The notes: generated by a model from the letters alone, not told the origin. 14,350 bases of DNA from DAOUAG01 sp034432935 (GCA_034432935.1 DAOUBD010000007.1:1-14350); one strand, 5' to 3'; positions 1 to 9,728 are shown, counted from the stretch's first letter. Translations and numbers: made by a program.

Positions 1-140
1 ACCTCGATCTCCACTACGATATCGTAGGGGCCCATCACCTCGTGCATCTCCACGATGCTAGGGATCTTGGCCAGCTCGGAGTGGACGTGCTTGGTCTTGC
101 CTGGGTCGGTGACTACGAGGACGTACGCCTTGATCGCCAT
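1..140 (-). CDS. Stand-alone Lrp/AsnC ligand-binding (RAM) domain protein, 3' end cut off by the window
   Basis: The first 46 codons are present and the rest lies outside the window. They begin MAIKAYVLVVTDPGKTKHVH and continue to a segment with VMGPYDIVVEIEV. The beta-alpha-beta start followed by a G-x-Y-D-(I/V) turn is typical of the AsnC/Lrp C-terminal RAM domain, which binds amino acids or other small ligands and drives oligomerisation. The ATG at 140-138 has a clear ribosome-binding site (AAGGAG, plus-strand 148-153, 7 bases away), and the RAM fold starts at residue 3. There is therefore no N-terminal helix-turn-helix, and this looks like a stand-alone RAM protein rather than a full Lrp regulator. 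It is divergent from korA. The ligand and the partner are unknown. Confidence is good for the domain and low for any role. Confidence 0.85.
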   Translation of the reverse strand, partial: MAIKAYVLVVTDPGKTKHVHSELAKIPSIVEMHEVMGPYDIVVEIE

Positions 141-193
141 GGGTGCACTCCTTGAAAAAGGGTAGATGCAGTTGCTGGACCGGGATCGCGCCC

Positions 194-199
194 ATTATA
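194..199 (-). promoter_or_regulatory. Candidate -10 element of the RAM-domain gene
   Basis: On the minus strand this is a perfect TATAAT, about 54 bases upstream of the RAM gene start, followed directly by GGGCGCG. No convincing -35 box lies 16-19 bases upstream; the best is a 3-of-6 match at a 19-base spacing. The same -10 plus GGGCGCG arrangement occurs upstream of sdhC, which supports a real promoter. Confidence 0.5.
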
Positions 200-255
200 C
201 AACATCAAATCCGCCTACAGGCCACTGTAACGTATGGCTCCTCCGCGCGGTCTCA

Positions 256-264
256 TGTTAAAAT
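256..264 (+). promoter_or_regulatory. Candidate extended -10 promoter of korA-korB
   Basis: The sequence TGTTAAAAT is an extended -10 (TG, one base, then TAAAAT, 5 of 6 to consensus). It is the most AT-rich spot of the gap between the divergent RAM gene and korA. No recognisable -35 lies upstream, which extended -10 promoters can tolerate. A transcript starting near 271 would have a leader of about 140 bases before the preferred korA start at 414. Confidence 0.4.
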
Positions 265-302
265 AATCACAGGCTTTCCAAAACCATGTTGTCCCACTCG
301 AG

Positions 303-319
303 GAGGCCGCGAGGGCCTC
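303..319 (+). other. Small GC hairpin in the korA leader
   Basis: GAGGCC (303-308) and GGCCTC (314-319) form a 6-bp perfect stem with a 5-base loop in the presumed korA leader. There is no following T tract, so it is not a normal intrinsic terminator. The function is unknown and it may be a chance structure in GC-rich sequence. Nothing else gene-like is seen in 141-413. Confidence 0.3.
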
Positions 320-413
320 TCTTCCATGCCTAGGGCTGGAGCAACCCGCGCGCCAGCAGCGCACCCCATAGGGACGGGATGCGCAGAGGGTGAGTTATTC
401 AAGGGGGTGTGGC

Positions 414-2147
414 GTGCCTAGAGACGATTTCGTAATCCGCATCGGGGGCGACACCGCCATCGGCGGCGTCATCAGCACCGGCGAGAACTTCACCTTGGCA
501 GCGGCGAGGACCGGATTCCGTACCTTCACCTTCCGCACCTACCCTGCCGAGATCAAGGGAGGCCACGCCTGGTTCCAGGTACGCATCTCCAACCGGCCGG
601 TCTATTCCCTGGGAGATGGATGCGATATCCTTATCGCCTTCGATCAAGAGGCGTATCGGCTCCACAAGGACGACCTCAATCCCGGCGGTGTGCTGATCTA
701 TGACTCCGACCTCGTACAGCCGGAGCACGACGGCTTCACTGAGTACGGCATCCCCTTCCAGAAGATCGCCCGCCAGGAGTTGGACTTCGTCCGGGGCACC
801 AACGTCCTCATCCTCGGTGTCATGGCTGGCCTCTTCGGCCTGGCCCCTGGCCCCCTGGAGGAGATGGTTCGCACCCGCTACAAGCGCCGGGCCGAGCTGG
901 TGGAGAAGAACCTAGAGGCCCTCCACTACGGTTACGAATACACCAAGAAGATCCAGAAGCGCGATAAGTTCTGGCTCGGCACCGCCGACCACATCTCCCG
1001 AATGGTCATGTCCGGAAATGATGCCATCGCAGCGGGGGCCCTACACGCCGGCTGCCGCTACTTCGCTGGCTACCCCATCACTCCCGCCTCCGACATCCTG
1101 GAGACGATGGCGACCCAGCTCCCCCGCTACGGCGGCGTCTGCCTTCAGGCCGAGGACGAAATGGCGGCCCTGGCCTCCGTCATCGGGGCCTCGTATGCGG
1201 GCACCAGGGCGATGACAGCCACCTCTGGCCCCGGGCTCTCCCTCATGACGGAGCTCTTGGGCCTGGCCTCGATGGCCGAGATCCCCATCGTCATCGTCGA
1301 CTCCCAACGCTCCGGCCCCAGCACCGGCATGCCCACGAAGTTGGAGCAGAGCGACCTCTTCCACGCCCTCTACGGCGGCCACGGCGACTTCCCCCGCATC
1401 GTGCTAGCCCCCGCCAGCGTGCAAAACTGCTTCCGCGTCACCGTCCTGGCTTTTGGCCTGGCGGAGCACTTCCAGATGCCCGTGATCATCCTCTCAGACC
1501 AGTCCCTTTCGCACCGGACGGAGACTGTCGAGAAGGTGGACGCCACCGGCTTTCCGGTGATGGAGCGTCTGCGCCCTAACGGCATCGGCCCGGAAGGCTA
1601 TCATCGCTACAGCATGACGGAGACAGGCATCTCGCCCATGGCCATCCCTGGCCTTGACCCCTACCCCTACGTCTCCCCCGGCCTGGAGCACAACGAGGAG
1701 GGGCTGCCGCACCTCTCCGCGGCCATTCACGAACAGATGACCGCCAAACGGTTCCGCAAGCTAGAGGAGGTGCGCCGCCATATCGACAACGAGGCCTACG
1801 CCCCCCGCTACGGCGATGACGAGGCAGATCTGGGCATCATAGGTTGGGGAGCCACCCAGGGCTCCATTCGCGAGGCTGTGGACCGGGCCCGCGAGAAGGG
1901 GTACAAGGTCGCCGCAATGCACCCGCGCTGCCTCAACCCCCTCCCCGAAAACCGCTTGCGGGAGTTCATCGCCTCTTGCAAGCGCATCTTGGTCCCAGAG
2001 TGCAACTACCAGGGGCAGTTCGCACACCACCTCACTGCTAGCCTCGGGGTGCTACCCATCAAGATGAACAAGATCGGCGGCCTGCCTTTCACCCCTGGCG
2101 AGATCTTCGCCAAGATCGAGGAGGTGCTCAGCCATGCCTACGCCTGA
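414..2147 (+). CDS. korA: 2-oxoacid (probably 2-oxoglutarate):ferredoxin oxidoreductase, fused gamma/alpha subunit
   Basis: With KorB this should convert 2-oxoglutarate and CoA to succinyl-CoA and CO2, passing electrons to ferredoxin in the cytoplasm. Residues about 4-180 are the gamma domain (FVIRIGGD, then STGEN and YPAEIKGG). Residues about 200-375 are the pyrimidine-binding alpha domain, with the hallmark YPITPASD at 220-227 and TSGPG at 270-274. Residues about 470-577 are the C-terminal domain. The fused gamma-alpha layout and 577-residue length fit two-subunit KorAB enzymes. The GTG at 414 is preferred because AGGGGG (402-407) lies 6 bases upstream and because the protein then starts next to the family start MPRDDFVIRI. 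An in-frame GTG at 390 has only a weak site. It overlaps korB by 14 bases. 2-oxoglutarate is inferred from the neighbouring cycle genes; pyruvate or a branched 2-oxoacid cannot be excluded from sequence alone. Confidence 0.93.
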   Translation: MPRDDFVIRIGGDTAIGGVISTGENFTLAAARTGFRTFTFRTYPAEIKGGHAWFQVRISNRPVYSLGDGCDILIAFDQEAYRLHKDDLNPGGVLIYDSDLVQPEHDGFTEYGIPFQKIARQELDFVRGTNVLILGVMAGLFGLAPGPLEEMVRTRYKRRAELVEKNLEALHYGYEYTKKIQKRDKFWLGTADHISRMVMSGNDAIAAGALHAGCRYFAGYPITPASDILETMATQLPRYGGVCLQAEDEMAALASVIGASYAGTRAMTATSGPGLSLMTELLGLASMAEIPIVIVDSQRSGPSTGMPTKLEQSDLFHALYGGHGDFPRIVLAPASVQNCFRVTVLAFGLAEHFQMPVIILSDQSLSHRTETVEKVDATGFPVMERLRPNGIGPEGYHRYSMTETGISPMAIPGLDPYPYVSPGLEHNEEGLPHLSAAIHEQMTAKRFRKLEEVRRHIDNEAYAPRYGDDEADLGIIGWGATQGSIREAVDRAREKGYKVAAMHPRCLNPLPENRLREFIASCKRILVPECNYQGQFAHHLTASLGVLPIKMNKIGGLPFTPGEIFAKIEEVLSHAYA

Positions 2148-3006
2148 TAGCGCCGCTGTCCGCACACCGGACATCCAGATCCTCACGCCAAAGGAGTACA
2201 AGAGCGGCGCTAAGCCCGTATGGTGCCCCGGATGCGGAGATTTCGGAGTCCTCAGCGCTACCACCAAGGCTCTGGCCCAGCTCCACTTGCCCCGAAAGGA
2301 TGTGGTGGTAGTCTCTGGCATCGGCTGCTCCAGCCGCAGTCCCTATTTCCTAAGTACCTACGGGTTCCACAGCGTACACGGCCGGGCGATACCGGTGGCC
2401 ACCGGCGTCAAGCTATCCAACCCGGCCCTCACGGTCTTGGTGATGGCGGGCGACGGTGACCTGATGGCCATCGGCGCTGGGCACTTTCCCCACGCTGCCG
2501 CCCGCAACATCGATATCACGGTCATCATGATGGACAACCAGATCTATGGGCTCACCAAGGCCCAGGCTTCCCCCACCACCTTCCTGGGCCACAAGACCAA
2601 GACCACACCCTACGGCGTAATAACCAAGCCCGTACGCCCGGTCATCATGGCCTTGGCGGCGGGCGCCACCTTCGTGGCCCGCGGCTACTCCGCCAAGCCC
2701 AACGAGCTGGCTCAACTGATCGCCGAAGGCATCAGGCATAAGGGCTTCTCCTTCATCCACGTGCAAAGCCCCTGCGCCGAGTTCTTCAACACTTACGACT
2801 ACTATGACGAGCACGTAGTAGACCTGCCCGATGGGTGGGACCGGCATGACCTCCAGGCCGCCATGGATATGGCCGTAACCGAAGAGAAGGTCCACCTCGG
2901 CGTCTTCTACGAGGAGGAACGCCCCGTCTTCGACCGCACTGCCCGCGAGTTCGAGGCCCAGGTCCAGCAGTTCGACCTGGAAACGTACCTGAAGCGCTTC
3001 GCCTAG
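2134..3006 (+). CDS. korB: 2-oxoacid (probably 2-oxoglutarate):ferredoxin oxidoreductase, beta subunit
   Basis: This is the thiamine-diphosphate and iron-sulfur subunit that pairs with KorA. The 290 residues show WCPGCGD at 30-36, GIGCSS at 62-67 and SPC at 212-214, giving C31, C34, C65 and C214 as the expected [4Fe-4S] ligands. The diphosphate-binding motif runs from GDGD (107-110) to DNQIYGLT (134-141). The gene starts inside the end of korA, with GAGGAGG 9 bases before the ATG, so the two are translationally coupled. No ferredoxin-like (delta) subunit follows, so the enzyme is of the two-subunit type and needs a separate ferredoxin. Substrate assignment rests on context. Confidence 0.95.
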   Translation: MPTPDSAAVRTPDIQILTPKEYKSGAKPVWCPGCGDFGVLSATTKALAQLHLPRKDVVVVSGIGCSSRSPYFLSTYGFHSVHGRAIPVATGVKLSNPALTVLVMAGDGDLMAIGAGHFPHAAARNIDITVIMMDNQIYGLTKAQASPTTFLGHKTKTTPYGVITKPVRPVIMALAAGATFVARGYSAKPNELAQLIAEGIRHKGFSFIHVQSPCAEFFNTYDYYDEHVVDLPDGWDRHDLQAAMDMAVTEEKVHLGVFYEEERPVFDRTAREFEAQVQQFDLETYLKRFA

Positions 3007-3041
3007 GCACGTCCAGGCACAGCAGTACCTTAGAAGGAGAG

Positions 3042-3084
3042 GCCGGGCCGCCCGGCAGGCAGCCGTCCCGCCTGGCGGCCCGGC
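3042..3084 (+). promoter_or_regulatory. Strong GC hairpin in the korB-acnA gap
   Basis: GCCGGGCCGCC (3042-3052) pairs perfectly with GGCGGCCCGGC (3074-3084), an 11-bp stem. AGGC (3057-3060) can extend it with GCCT (3070-3073) across a three-base bulge. The hairpin ends 8 bases before the acnA ribosome-binding site (GGGAGG, 3093-3098). With no T tract it is a poor Rho-independent terminator. An mRNA-processing or stability element between korB and acnA, or a leader control element, is more likely. The role is inferred. Confidence 0.6.
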
Positions 3085-3108
3085 GTGCAGCAGGGAGGTA
3101 AGACCAAA

Positions 3109-5799
<2,691 letters not shown>

Positions 5800-5829
5800 G
5801 GTTGGCCGGCCGTCACGCCGGAGCGGCCC

Positions 5830-5858
5830 TAGACTCAGCCGCGACGTCTGCATATGAT
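5830..5858 (+). promoter_or_regulatory. Candidate sigma70-like promoter of the icd-mdh-fum operon
   Basis: TAGACT (5830-5835, 4 of 6 to TTGACA) and TATGAT (5853-5858, 5 of 6 to TATAAT) are separated by exactly 17 bases in the 212-base gap after acnA. A start near 5865 gives a leader of about 147 bases before icd. The -10 is followed by AGGGTCGCC, a GC-rich stretch similar to those after the RAM-gene and sdhC -10 elements. Small open frames inside the gap have no support as genes. Confidence 0.5.
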
Positions 5859-6011
5859 AGGGTCGCCAACATGGGCGGGTCACATGATCTGGAACCGCTG
5901 CATGTCAGGCACCGTCCGGAATCCGCCACGCCAGCGACACACCCAGACAACGCCGTCATTCTTTGCGCCTCTCTGGGCAACTGCGTGTCCCTTTGAAGAA
6001 AGGTTGAAAGC

Positions 6012-7229
6012 ATGACCACAGTGACCGCAAGCGCCGCCATCGAACGTGCCAAAGAACATTTCGCCCGTGTCTTGGAAGAGCAGTTAGCCCGCGTGGAGCG
6101 GATGAAGCAGGACGTGGCTTGGACCGACTACAACGCGCTACGCCCCATCATCATTGGCATCTGCGGGGGCGACGGCATAGGCCCCTACATCAGCGGCCAG
6201 GCCCGCCGGGTCTTGGAGTTCTTGCTCGCACCAGAGTTGGCCAGCGGCAAGGTGCAGCTGCGTACCATCGAGGGCCTTACCATCGAGAATCGCGCCCGGG
6301 CCGGCAAGGCCATACCGGACGACGTGCTGGCCGAACTCAAGAAGTGCCACGTGATCCTCAAAGGCCCCACCACTACGCCCAGGGCCGGCGACCCCTGGCC
6401 CAACATCGAGTCCGCCAACGTGGCCATGCGCCGGGAGCTAGACCTCTTCGCCAACGTGCGCCCTGTCCGCGTCCCAGACCAGGGCATCGACTGGATCTTC
6501 TTCCGGGAGAACACCGAAGGCGCTTACGTTCTGGGCAGCAAAGGCATCCACGTCACCGAGGACCTAGCGGTGGACTTTACCGTGGCCACCACCCAGGGCA
6601 GCGAGCGCATCATCCGCCTAGCCTTCGATTATGCCCAGCGCAACGGCATCAACAAGGTGACCGTAGTGACCAAGGCCAACGTCATCAAGACCACCGACGG
6701 GAAGTTCCTCGACGTTGCCCGCCAGGTGGCCAAGGACTATCCCGGCGTGCGCTGGGACGACTGGTACATCGACATCATGACCGCCAAGCTGGTGGACCCC
6801 AAGCGGCGCACGGACTTCCGCGTCGTCGTCCTGCCCAACCTTTACGGCGACATCCTGACCGACGAGGCGGCCGAGTTCCAGGGCGGCGTGGGCACGGCGG
6901 GCAGCGCCAACATCGGCAGGCGCTACGCCATGTTCGAGGCCATCCATGGCAGCGCGCCTCGCATGGTGGAAGAGGGGCGCACGGAGTACGCCGACCCCAG
7001 CAGCATGATCCGGGCCAGCGCCATGCTGCTGAACCACATCGGCATGGCAGACCGGGCCCGCAATCTAGAGATGGCCCTGGACATCTGTGGCAACCTGGAG
7101 AAGAAGCTGGTGATCACAGGCCGCCCCACTGGCGCCAAGGGCTCAGAGTTCACAGACTACCTCATGGAAACACTACGTGACCCGGACCTGGAGGCGAAGT
7201 GGGCGCGCCTCGGCGGGCGGCAAGCCTAA
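6012..7229 (+). CDS. icd: Isocitrate dehydrogenase (isocitrate/isopropylmalate dehydrogenase family)
   Basis: This is a beta-decarboxylating dehydrogenase of 405 residues. It is read as isocitrate dehydrogenase (isocitrate to 2-oxoglutarate and CO2) because it lies between aconitase, KorAB and malate dehydrogenase. Substrate-site residues by alignment to E. coli Icd are S134, R140, R150, R165, Y172, K221, D254, D280 and D284; all are visible. Further motifs are FFRENTEGAY (163-172), NLYGDILTDEAAE (276-288) and FEAIHGSAP (308-316). The cofactor loop after that is unusual: R317-M318 replaces both the Lys-Tyr of NADP enzymes and the Asp of NAD enzymes, and ADPSS (327-331) replaces the usual NP-G-S. 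NAD or NADP preference therefore cannot be assigned. There is an N-terminal helical extension of about 40 residues. The start is ATG with AGAAAGG 8 bases upstream. Isopropylmalate or homoisocitrate dehydrogenase is a less likely alternative. Confidence 0.88.
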   Translation: MTTVTASAAIERAKEHFARVLEEQLARVERMKQDVAWTDYNALRPIIIGICGGDGIGPYISGQARRVLEFLLAPELASGKVQLRTIEGLTIENRARAGKAIPDDVLAELKKCHVILKGPTTTPRAGDPWPNIESANVAMRRELDLFANVRPVRVPDQGIDWIFFRENTEGAYVLGSKGIHVTEDLAVDFTVATTQGSERIIRLAFDYAQRNGINKVTVVTKANVIKTTDGKFLDVARQVAKDYPGVRWDDWYIDIMTAKLVDPKRRTDFRVVVLPNLYGDILTDEAAEFQGGVGTAGSANIGRRYAMFEAIHGSAPRMVEEGRTEYADPSSMIRASAMLLNHIGMADRARNLEMALDICGNLEKKLVITGRPTGAKGSEFTDYLMETLRDPDLEAKWARLGGRQA

Positions 7230-7276
7230 CCGGGGGAAGACAGAACCTTAGGGATCTAGTGGAGAAGGAGGAACCC

Positions 7277-8209
7277 ATGCGAGCTAAAGTGACAGTAGTA
7301 GGGGCCGGGATGACCGGCGGCACCATGGCCCAGCGGCTGGCCGAGACCGGCTACATCGACGTGGTCCTGCACGACATCGTGGAGGGTCTGCCCCAAGGCA
7401 AGGCTTTGGACCTCGCCGAGTCGGCCCCCCACATCGGCTTCAACGCCCGCATCACCGGCACCAACGACTGGGCCGACACCGCTGGCTCTGACGTGGTGGT
7501 CATCACCTCCGGCGTGCCCCGGAAGCCGGGCATGACTCGCGAAGAGTTGTTGAACATCAACGCCGGCATCGTTCGGGACGTAGCGAAGAACGCCGCCAAG
7601 GCCTCTCCCAACGCCACCTTCATCATCTTCGCCAACCCCATGGACGCCATGTGCCACGTCGCCCTGGACGCCACGGGGCTGCCCGCCAGCAAGATCGTGG
7701 GCCAGGGCGGCATGTTGGACAGCGCCCGCTATCGCACCTTCATCGCCTGGGAGACCCAGTCCTCAGTGCAAGACGTCCACGCGCAGGTGTTGGGCGGGCA
7801 CACCGAGGCCACAATGGTGCCCATCGTCAGCACCGCCTACGTGGGGGGCGTGCCCCTGACGGCGCTGCTCCCCCAGGAACGCATCGAGGCGGTGGTCCAG
7901 CGCGCCCGCAACGGTGGCGCGGAGATCGTCTCCCTCCTCAAGACCGGCTCCGCCTTCTACGCCCCGGCCGCGGCCACGGTGGAGATGGTGGAATCCATCC
8001 TCTTGGACAAGAAGCGCGTTCTCCCTTGCGCCACTCTAGCCTCCGGCCAGTACGGCATAAAGGACGCCTTCGTCGGCCTGCCGGTCAAGCTGGGCGCCGG
8101 CGGAATCGAAGCCGTCTACGAGCCTCCCCTTTGGGACTCCGAGATCGAGGGCATCCGCAAGGCGGCCAACGCTACCAAAGAGCTCATCGGCCTCATAGCC
8201 GCCAAGTGA
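7277..8209 (+). CDS. mdh: Malate dehydrogenase (LDH-like, NAD-dependent)
   Basis: This enzyme oxidises malate to oxaloacetate with NAD+ in the cytoplasm. The 310 residues match the LDH-like MDH family. The Rossmann motif GAGMTGG is at 9-15. D33 at the end of strand 2 indicates NAD rather than NADP. R82 in the mobile loop (GVPRKPGMTR, 79-88) is the malate-specific residue where LDH has Gln, and R88 and R151 complete the substrate site. N120, D148 and H175 are the catalytic region. The stretch from NGGAEIV to GQYGIKD closely resembles Chloroflexus-type MDH. The motif after the catalytic His is odd: GGHTEATMVP instead of GGHGD-x-MVP, one residue longer. The ATG at 7277 is chosen because AAGGAGGA precedes it by a few bases; an upstream extension would overlap icd. 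Confidence 0.93.
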   Translation: MRAKVTVVGAGMTGGTMAQRLAETGYIDVVLHDIVEGLPQGKALDLAESAPHIGFNARITGTNDWADTAGSDVVVITSGVPRKPGMTREELLNINAGIVRDVAKNAAKASPNATFIIFANPMDAMCHVALDATGLPASKIVGQGGMLDSARYRTFIAWETQSSVQDVHAQVLGGHTEATMVPIVSTAYVGGVPLTALLPQERIEAVVQRARNGGAEIVSLLKTGSAFYAPAAATVEMVESILLDKKRVLPCATLASGQYGIKDAFVGLPVKLGAGGIEAVYEPPLWDSEIEGIRKAANATKELIGLIAAK

Positions 8210-8239
8210 CCCAGGGCCTCATCCAGCCAGGAGACCATC

Positions 8240-9085
8240 ATGAGAGAGATACACGTAGACCAGATCCGCGATGCTGTGAGGAGGCTGTGCTTCGACGCCA
8301 CCTGTCTCTTGCCAGAGGACGTCGTGGCCGCCCTCCGCAAGGCCCGCGAGAAGGAGGAGTCGCCCCTGGCCCAGAAGGTGTTGGACCAGATATTGCGCAA
8401 CGCCGATCTGGCGCGCGAGGAGATGCTCCCCTTGTGCCAGGACACAGGAACGGCCGTCCTTATGCTCGAGATCGGCCAGGAGGTGCACATCACGGGAGGC
8501 CCTCTACGCGACGCGCTGATAGCTGGCGTCGGCGCGGGCTACACGGAGGGTTATCTGCGGGCCTCCATCGTAGACAAGCCCTTCAGCGCCAGGGTGAACA
8601 CCAAAAACAACACGCCCCCCGTCATCCACACGGAGGTCGTGCCGGGCGACGGGCTGCGCATCCTCCTCATGCCCAAGGGCGGCGGTTGCGAGAACATGAG
8701 CCGCTTCACAGTGATGCTCCCGGGCGCGGGCAAACAGGGGATAACGGAGTTCGTGCTGAAGGCGGTGGAGGAGGCCGGCGGCAACCCCTGCCCACCTATC
8801 ATCGTTGGTCTGGGCGTGGGCGGCACTGCGGAACACGCTATGTTCATGGCCAAGCACGCCTTGACCCGCAAGCTGGGCACCATCAACCCGGACCCAGAGC
8901 AGGCCGAGTTCGAGGCAGAGCTCCTGGAGAAGGTCAACGCCCTGGGCATCGGCCCGCAAGCTGTCGGCGGGCGCACTACGGCCCTGGCCGTGCACATCGA
9001 GACCTACCCCACCCACATCGCGTCCCTGCCCGTGGCCGTCAACCTCCAGTGTCACTCAGCGCGCCTCAAGGAGGCCGTCCTGTGA
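8240..9085 (+). CDS. fumA: Fumarate hydratase class I, alpha (iron-sulfur) subunit
   Basis: This is the N-terminal, [4Fe-4S]-bearing half of a two-subunit class I fumarase, which interconverts fumarate and malate. The 281 residues carry PLCQDTGTA (64-72), MPKGGGCEN (144-152), NPCPPIIVGLGVGG (182-195) and VNLQCHSAR (267-275). By alignment to E. coli FumA the cluster ligands are C66, C184 and C271, and all are present. The ATG has AGGAG 6 bases upstream. The gene lies 30 bases after mdh and 36 before the beta subunit, so it is cotranscribed with both. Tartrate dehydratase TtdA is a close relative, but the cycle context favours fumarase. The symbol follows the two-subunit naming, not the E. coli isozymes. 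Such clusters are usually oxygen-sensitive. Confidence 0.94.
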   Translation: MREIHVDQIRDAVRRLCFDATCLLPEDVVAALRKAREKEESPLAQKVLDQILRNADLAREEMLPLCQDTGTAVLMLEIGQEVHITGGPLRDALIAGVGAGYTEGYLRASIVDKPFSARVNTKNNTPPVIHTEVVPGDGLRILLMPKGGGCENMSRFTVMLPGAGKQGITEFVLKAVEEAGGNPCPPIIVGLGVGGTAEHAMFMAKHALTRKLGTINPDPEQAEFEAELLEKVNALGIGPQAVGGRTTALAVHIETYPTHIASLPVAVNLQCHSARLKEAVL

Positions 9086-9121
9086 ACCGCTGCCAAGCCG
9101 AAAGAAGATGGGAGGGCTATT

Positions 9122-9691
9122 ATGGCCGAGTATCACATCAATCTCCCCTTGACCGATGACGTCATCGCCAAGCTGCGGGCGGGCGACTACGTCTACCTCA
9201 CCGGCAGGCTGTACTCCGCGCGGGACGCCGCCCACCGCCGGATGGTGGAGGCGATAAAGAAGGGCGAACCGCTGCCGGTGGACATCCGCGGCCAGGTAAT
9301 CTACTACGTAGGACCCACGCCGGCGAAACCCGGCGCTGTCATAGGCTCCGCCGGCCCCACCACCTCGGTGCGCATGGACGGCTTCACCCCCACCCTGCTG
9401 GAGGCCGGACTCAAGGGCTGCATCGGCAAGGGGGGCCGCGGCCCAGCGGTGCGGGAGGCCCTCCAGAAGTACAGGGCGGTGTACTTCCTGGCCGTAGGCG
9501 GCGCCGGGGCCCTCCTGTCCAAGCAGATCAAGTCCGTGCAGGTGGTAGCCTACGAAGATCTGGGAACGGAAGCCATCCGCGTTATGGAGGTGGAGAACTT
9601 CCCCGTCGTCGTCTGCAACGACATCTACGGCGGCGACCTATTGGAGCAGGGAAAGGCCCAGTGGCGCCAACCGGAGGTCTTGGCGAGATAG
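9122..9691 (+). CDS. fumB: Fumarate hydratase class I, beta subunit
   Basis: This is the C-terminal-domain partner of the preceding alpha subunit. The two together equal one full-length class I fumarase. The 189 residues include LTGRLYSARDAAHRR (26-40), GSAGPTTSVRMD (75-86), GCIGKGGRG (99-107) and AYEDLGTEAI (143-152), the conserved beta-subunit motifs that complete the substrate pocket. The ATG at 9122 has GGGAGGG a few bases upstream. Length is normal for a separate beta subunit. The symbol denotes subunit beta and is not E. coli FumB. It is the last gene of the icd-mdh-fum unit. Confidence 0.94.
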   Translation: MAEYHINLPLTDDVIAKLRAGDYVYLTGRLYSARDAAHRRMVEAIKKGEPLPVDIRGQVIYYVGPTPAKPGAVIGSAGPTTSVRMDGFTPTLLEAGLKGCIGKGGRGPAVREALQKYRAVYFLAVGGAGALLSKQIKSVQVVAYEDLGTEAIRVMEVENFPVVVCNDIYGGDLLEQGKAQWRQPEVLAR

Positions 9692-9720
9692 GGGAACTCC
9701 ACCGTCGGTAACGTTGCCCC
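9691..9720 (+). terminator. Weak candidate terminator hairpin after the fumarase operon
   Basis: GGGGAAC (9691-9697) can pair with GTTGCCCC (9713-9720) with one bulged G, starting on the last base of the stop codon. There is no T tract after it, so intrinsic termination would be poor. It is listed because it is the only stem directly after the operon. Confidence 0.25.
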
Positions 9721-9728
9721 GACCCTCG

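Noticed and set aside
143..421. Plus-strand open frame of 92 codons upstream of korA
   Set aside because: It runs through both candidate promoters and the korA start region, has no ribosome-binding site, and is Arg/Gly/Pro-rich without motifs.
5804..5828. GGCCG/CGGCC hairpin after the acnA stop as a terminator
   Set aside because: The outer stem is only 5 bp with competing inner pairings and no T tract, and it abuts the -35 of the icd promoter. Not strong enough to list.
5802..5996. Small plus-strand open frame of 64 codons between acnA and icd
   Set aside because: It spans the candidate icd promoter, starts 2 bases after the acnA stop with no ribosome-binding site, and shows no family similarity.
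5990..6003. CCTTT-GAAG-AAAGG hairpin over the icd ribosome-binding site
   Set aside because: Only 5 bp, three of them A-U. It is too weak to claim regulation and is probably chance.
8684..8692. C150 in the fumarase alpha GGGC motif as a cluster ligand
   Set aside because: Alignment to E. coli FumA puts Ser in the matching GGGS motif. The ligands are better assigned to C66, C184 and C271, whose spacing fits the known C105, C224 and C318.
7651..9159. Plus-strand open frame of 502 codons across mdh and both fumarase genes
   Set aside because: It is an out-of-frame reading of three well-supported genes, dominated by Arg, Gly, Pro and His, with no recognisable domain.
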